DNA of 64,000 nucleotides from Morganella sibonii. Its GTDB lineage: Bacteria > Pseudomonadota > Gammaproteobacteria > Enterobacterales > Enterobacteriaceae. Each line of letters starts with the position of its first letter. Position 1 is the first letter of the stretch. Positions 60,308 to 64,000 of this stretch are shown here, piece by piece. The stretch lies in the NCBI RefSeq assembly GCF_040560245.1, contig NZ_JAKMWP010000004.1. The stretch is one strand, 5' to 3'. The notes below the pieces were generated by a model. It had not been told where the DNA came from. It searched no databases and saw only the letters and a list, made by a program, of their open reading frames with translations. A program made the position numbers and the translations under genes.

Positions 60308-62233
60308 ATGAGGAAATGTATATGGCCGGGCGTGGCGGCCCTCAGCATGCTGATGTTTTCAGCACTGGCGTCAGCGGATTCACTGAGTGAGCAGCGTCAG
60401 CGCTATCAGGACGTCAAATCTGCGTGGGATGCCAATAATATGGCGGAAGTGGAACGCCTGATGCCGTCACTGCGGGACTACCCGCTCTATCCTTATCTGG
60501 AATACCGTGAGCTGACACAGGATATGAGCCTGCTGACAGCCGGTCAGGTGAAAACCTTTACGGATACTCATCCGAATCTGCCGTCAGCGGCAAGCCTGAA
60601 AAATAAATTTATCAGTGAACTGGCCAAACGCAATGACTGGCAGGGGTTGATCAGCTTCAGCACCACCGTGCCGAAACCGGTCAGTGCGAAGTGTGATTAC
60701 TATTATGCCAACTGGCAGACCGGAAACCGTCAGGTTGCGCTCGACGGAGCAAAATCGATCTGGCCGGCGGGTAATTCTCTGCCATCCTCCTGCGACAAGT
60801 TATTTGATGTCTGGGATCAGTCGGGCGGGCTGACACCGGAACGCATCCTCGAACGTATCAGTCTCGCGCTGAAAAACGGCAATTCCTCTCTGGTCAGTTA
60901 TCTGGCAAAACGTTTGCCTGCTTCTTATCAGACTATCAGTAATGGTCTGATTAATTTACAGAAAAATCCGGCATCGGTGGTGACATTTGCACAACTGAGC
61001 CCGACCGATTTTACCCGTCAGGCCACTATTTCCGCGTTTTCCGCTTATGCCCGTAAATCACCGGATGCCGCCCGTGCGGATCTGAACAGTGTGGCGCGCG
61101 CCCAGAAAATGAATGACAGCGAGCGGCAGCAACTGAAAGATGCCATTGCATGGCAGTATATGGGAAGCGATGTCACTCCGGAGCAGGCTGCCTGGCGTGA
61201 TGAGGTGATTCAGGAAACGGATTCGGTGACGCTGCGTGAACGCCGTGTGCGTCTGGCACTGAGCAACGCCGATGATCGCGATCTGGATCGCTGGCTGACC
61301 CGGTTACCGGCTGATGCGCAGCAGAAAGAGGAGTGGCAGTACTGGCGTGCCGTGCTGCTGGAAAAAGGCGGTAATAAAGCCGCTGCAGATGCCATTCTGG
61401 AAAAAATCACACAGGGACGCGGGTTCTATCCGATGGTCGCGGCACAGCGTCTGGGCAAACCGTATGTCATGATGATTAATGCGGCGGATAAACCGGACAA
61501 CACGATCAGTAATCTGCCGGAGATTCAGCGTATCCGTGAACTGCTGTACTGGCAGATGGAGGGGCTGGCCCGTACCGAGTGGCTGAACCTGGTCAGCAGC
61601 CAGACACCGGCGCGCAAAGCGCAGCTGGCGCGTTATGCGCTGGAACAGGGCTGGGCGGATCTGAGTGTGCAGGCAACGATCAACGGCAAGCTGTGGGATC
61701 ATCTGGAAGAACGCTTCCCGCTGGCCTGGCAGAGTGAGTTTGATGAATTCACACAGAATAAAAATATCAGCAAAAGCTATGCGATGGCGATAGCCCGTCA
61801 GGAAAGTGCCTGGAACCCGCAGGCGCGCTCACCGGTCGGTGCGACCGGGCTGATGCAGCTGATGCCGGCAACGGCAACCCAGACTGTCCGTGACAACGGC
61901 ATTACGGATTACAGCAATACCGCGCAGCTGGTTAATCCGCGCAAAAATATTGAGATAGGTACGGCGTATCTCAACGGCGTGTATAACCAGTTTGGTCAGA
62001 ACCGTATCCTGGCGAGTGCCGCTTATAACGCAGGCCCGAACCGGGTAACCCGCTGGCTGAGTAACAGCGGCGGACGGCTGGATGCGGTTGCCTTCGTGGA
62101 AACCATTCCGTTTGCGGAAACCCGGGGTTATGTGAAGAATGTGCTGGCGTTTGATGTCTTTTATCAGAACTTCCTGAAAGGGCAGCGCCCGGCGGATGTA
62201 CTGACCCCTTCTGAACAATCCATGCGTTACTGA
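60308..62233 (+). CDS. slt: soluble lytic murein transglycosylase (Slt70)
   Basis: 641 residues (E. coli 645). Signal peptide ends SALASAD. A long alpha-helical U-domain (residues ~25-450) is followed by the SLT domain with catalytic Glu in MAIARQESAWNPQARSPVGA and the TGLMQLMPATA motif, ending in ETRGYVKNVLAFDVFYQNF. It cleaves peptidoglycan glycan strands to 1,6-anhydromuropeptides in the periplasm. AAGGAGACAGGAG precedes the start. Confidence 0.97.
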   Translation: MRKCIWPGVAALSMLMFSALASADSLSEQRQRYQDVKSAWDANNMAEVERLMPSLRDYPLYPYLEYRELTQDMSLLTAGQVKTFTDTHPNLPSAASLKNKFISELAKRNDWQGLISFSTTVPKPVSAKCDYYYANWQTGNRQVALDGAKSIWPAGNSLPSSCDKLFDVWDQSGGLTPERILERISLALKNGNSSLVSYLAKRLPASYQTISNGLINLQKNPASVVTFAQLSPTDFTRQATISAFSAYARKSPDAARADLNSVARAQKMNDSERQQLKDAIAWQYMGSDVTPEQAAWRDEVIQETDSVTLRERRVRLALSNADDRDLDRWLTRLPADAQQKEEWQYWRAVLLEKGGNKAAADAILEKITQGRGFYPMVAAQRLGKPYVMMINAADKPDNTISNLPEIQRIRELLYWQMEGLARTEWLNLVSSQTPARKAQLARYALEQGWADLSVQATINGKLWDHLEERFPLAWQSEFDEFTQNKNISKSYAMAIARQESAWNPQARSPVGATGLMQLMPATATQTVRDNGITDYSNTAQLVNPRKNIEIGTAYLNGVYNQFGQNRILASAAYNAGPNRVTRWLSNSGGRLDAVAFVETIPFAETRGYVKNVLAFDVFYQNFLKGQRPADVLTPSEQSMRY

Positions 62234-62246
62234 TAGTCCCTTTCCG

Positions 62247-62280
62247 GCCCGGTTCAGCAGAAGACAGCTGCACCGGGCTT
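62247..62280 (+). terminator. hairpin after slt
   Basis: GCCCGGT and ACCGGGC form a perfect stem with an inner CAGC/GCTG pairing, followed by TTGTGTTATT. A moderate terminator for slt before trpR. Confidence 0.65.
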
Positions 62281-62294
62281 GTGTTATTCTGGTT

Positions 62295-62312
62295 GTACTA
62301 GTTAACGGGTAC
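62295..62312 (+). promoter_or_regulatory. Trp repressor operator of trpR
   Basis: GTACTAGTTAACGGGTAC closely matches the TrpR operator GTACTAGTTAACTAGTAC, 32 bases before trpR. It supports autoregulation as in E. coli. Confidence 0.85.
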
Positions 62313-62343
62313 TTTTTGTACTCCCGATCCTATAGGGTGACAC

Positions 62344-62649
62344 ATGACAACAGACCAACTTCAGGACAGTGACTGGCAGCGCTTTGTCAGCCTGCTGCGC
62401 AACGCCTATTCACAGGATATTGAATCCCATCTTTTTCAGCTGCTGTTTACCCCTGATGAGCGCACGGCACTCGGAACACGCGTGCGGATCGTCGAGGAAC
62501 TCCTGCGCGGTAAGATGAGCCAGCGTGAACTGAAAAGTGAGCTGGGCGTCGGGATCGCAACCATCACCCGCGGCTCCAACAGCCTGAAATATGCCCCGGA
62601 AGCGGTAAAAGCCTGGCTGGAGCAGGAGTTGCTCTCCGGTAAAAAATAG
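62344..62649 (+). CDS. trpR: Trp operon repressor
   Basis: 101 residues (E. coli 108). All-helical: the DNA-binding helix-turn-helix is MSQRELKSELGVGIATITRG, with Arg and Thr residues that contact tryptophan upstream (GTRVRIVEELLRG). Binds L-tryptophan as co-repressor. It ends one base before the stop of the AraC-family gene on the other strand. Confidence 0.96.
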   Translation: MTTDQLQDSDWQRFVSLLRNAYSQDIESHLFQLLFTPDERTALGTRVRIVEELLRGKMSQRELKSELGVGIATITRGSNSLKYAPEAVKAWLEQELLSGKK

Positions 62650-62650
62650 T

Positions 62651-63514
62651 TCAGGTATGCTGCCGCCGGTAAGCGGTCAGAGAAACGCCGGTCTCCCGTC
62701 TGAAATAGCGGCACAGGTAAGACGGATCATTAAAATGCAGCTTATCTGCGATCTGTTCCGCAGAGAGCGTGCTGTAACGCAGCAGTGTTTTGATCTCCGG
62801 AACAACCCGGCGGTTGATCAGCGATTTGGGCGAATGATTAAAAAACGTTTTAGTCAGTTGTGACAGATAAAACGGCGTGATATTTAACTGCCGCGCATAG
62901 AACTGCACATCCCGGTGCTCCCGGCTGTGGCGGCAGATAAGTTCCCAGAACTGCCAGCACAGTGTCTCTTTTCTGCTGTATTTCTGTGTGGCGGCAAGGG
63001 CATCCGGCGGCATTCTTTCCGCTATCCGCAAAAACAGATTCTGTAAATGATTACGCTGCATGATATGCCGGTAAACCGGGCTGTTGCGGGTGATGTCATG
63101 CATTTGTGCCAGCCACATCGACAGCAGCGGTTTTTCTGCCGGTAACGGAATACAGCGCGGATATTCATGCAGAAACAGAAACAGCGGGTTAGGCAGAACA
63201 TAGGCGATTTCGGCTGAAAAGGTCGCCGGGATCAGACAGTAAAATACCCGGAAACCCCGTGAGCGTTTTTTCAGCAGTGCAATCGTGTCTTCCGCCAGCA
63301 CCAGAATATCCCCCGCCCTCACGGCATGAGATTTAAAATTCAGTGTCATATTCGCGTATCCCGCCCGGCAGATCAGCAGGGCAAGATAGGCGCTGCCGAA
63401 CGTCAGTGGTACTCCGCCGTGATCCGCCAGTGTGCTCTCTCCTGTCAGCAGTGTGTCTGTTTCTTCTGTTAATACCGGAACCAGCTCTGTCAGTTCACTG
63501 TCATGAGTTGTCAT
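62651..63514 (-). CDS. AraC-family transcriptional regulator
   Basis: 287 residues from the ATG at 63514, which has AGGA eight bases upstream; the ATG at 63523 would leave no spacing. The N-terminal ~170 residues form a cupin-like sensor (HAVRAGDILVLAEDTIALL). The C-terminal two HTH motifs are clear: YARQLNITPFYLSQLTKTFF and IADKLHFNDPSYLCRYFRRE. Target and ligand are unknown; a GNAT gene is divergent from it. Confidence 0.87.
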   Translation of the reverse strand: MTTHDSELTELVPVLTEETDTLLTGESTLADHGGVPLTFGSAYLALLICRAGYANMTLNFKSHAVRAGDILVLAEDTIALLKKRSRGFRVFYCLIPATFSAEIAYVLPNPLFLFLHEYPRCIPLPAEKPLLSMWLAQMHDITRNSPVYRHIMQRNHLQNLFLRIAERMPPDALAATQKYSRKETLCWQFWELICRHSREHRDVQFYARQLNITPFYLSQLTKTFFNHSPKSLINRRVVPEIKTLLRYSTLSAEQIADKLHFNDPSYLCRYFRRETGVSLTAYRRQHT

Positions 63515-63683
63515 TTTTGCCATCCTGAAACAGATATAAGCGGAAATTTATCACAATAGTTTTCAAAAGTACCGAAAGTACGGAGGTTTGTTGCTTACCG
63601 GATAACCACCGCCGGTTTACACTGCCTGCCATCACAGAGAGAGCCGGTATGGCTGAATGTATAACTGAAGTAAGGTAAGCAGT

Positions 63684-64000
63684 ATGAAATTAGAAACAGA
63701 ACGTATGATTTTGCGCCCGTGGGCAGAAACCGATGCGGCAGATTTATATGAAGTGGCAAAAGATGACCGGGTCGGCCCGATAGCAGGCTGGCCGCCGCAC
63801 AGCTGCGTTGCGGAAAGTGCGGATATTATCCGTACCGTCTTTAACCTTGATGAGGTTTATGCCACTGAACTGAAGGATAGCGGACGGGCGGTGGGATGCA
63901 CCGGGATTCTGATCGGTGAAAACAGCAACTTTGATATCAGTCAGCGGGAAGGTGAAATCGCCTACTGGATTGGTGTGCCGTACTGGGGGCAGGGGCTGAT
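63684..64000 (+). CDS. GNAT-family N-acetyltransferase (partial, cut by window end)
   Basis: The first 105 residues are visible. MKLETERMILRPWAETDAAD is the RimJ/RimL-type start, and GEIAYWIGVPYWGQGL is the beginning of the acetyl-CoA-binding motif A. Substrate cannot be told. The 170-base spacer to the divergent AraC-family gene probably holds both promoters. The 3' end lies outside the window. Confidence 0.88.
   Translation, partial: MKLETERMILRPWAETDAADLYEVAKDDRVGPIAGWPPHSCVAESADIIRTVFNLDEVYATELKDSGRAVGCTGILIGENSNFDISQREGEIAYWIGVPYWGQGL

Overview
The window looks like chromosome of an enterobacterium of the order Enterobacterales, most likely Morganella or a close relative. That naming is inference from gene content: a ureABCEFGD urease with a Yut-type urea transporter, an adjacent nickel/peptide-type ABC importer and no ureR-like activator in view, sitting inside the gene order known from the 99-minute region of E. 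coli (yjjZ, tRNA-Leu, rsmC, holD, rimI, prfC, osmY, yjjU, yjjV, deoCABD, ytjB, serB, radA, nadR, ettA, slt, trpR). No phage, transposase, integrase or CRISPR array was seen.

Layout. 1-280: the 3' end of an rRNA operon (last bases of 23S, 5S, terminator). 281-5440: an accessory, AT-richer block with an octamer repeat, a secreted LprI-like protein, an exported NagZ-like GH3 enzyme and an AIDA/pertactin-type autotransporter. 5440-7560: a PACE efflux pump facing a LysR regulator, then a lone NikE/OppF-type ATPase. 7590-13460: a Fur-boxed exported enterobactin-type esterase, a Pho-boxed phoA, a YjbB-like Na/Pi protein with PhoU-like tail, a decayed acetyltransferase gene and Fur-boxed yjjZ. 13490-21390: two tRNA-Leu(CAG), rsmC, holD-rimI, fliB (where E. 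coli has yjjG), prfC, a hairpin-rich spacer, single-BON osmY, yjjU-yjjV. 21730-27790: a CNT nucleoside transporter and deoC-deoA-deoB-deoD, a complete nucleoside uptake and catabolism module with candidate CRP sites.

27790-38460 is the most interesting part: two tiny membrane-protein genes with a hairpin-rich leader, then a minus-strand series fecI-like, fecR-like, TonB-dependent receptor with STN signalling domain, SbmA/YddA-like ABC exporter/importer, and a PqqL-like M16 protease lipoprotein, with a dedicated tonB-like gene divergent from fecI. This matches the architecture of protease-associated import systems (FusABCD of Pectobacterium; YddA-YddB-PqqL of E. coli) but here it is placed under an apparent cell-surface signalling cascade and candidate Fur boxes.

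39080-50370: yntABCD-like importer (one ATPase only), ureA-B-C-E-F-G-D and yut, which together import nickel and urea and build and feed urease. 50377-53062: a Kch-like potassium channel, a FUSC-family membrane protein and the fluoride channel CrcB. 53066-64000: a frameshifted NadS-like antitoxin remnant, ytjB facing serB, then radA, nadR, ettA (opposite strand), a candidate small RNA, slt, autoregulated trpR, an AraC-family regulator and the start of a GNAT gene cut by the window end. All calls rest on reading the sequence and recalled family knowledge; no database search was run.
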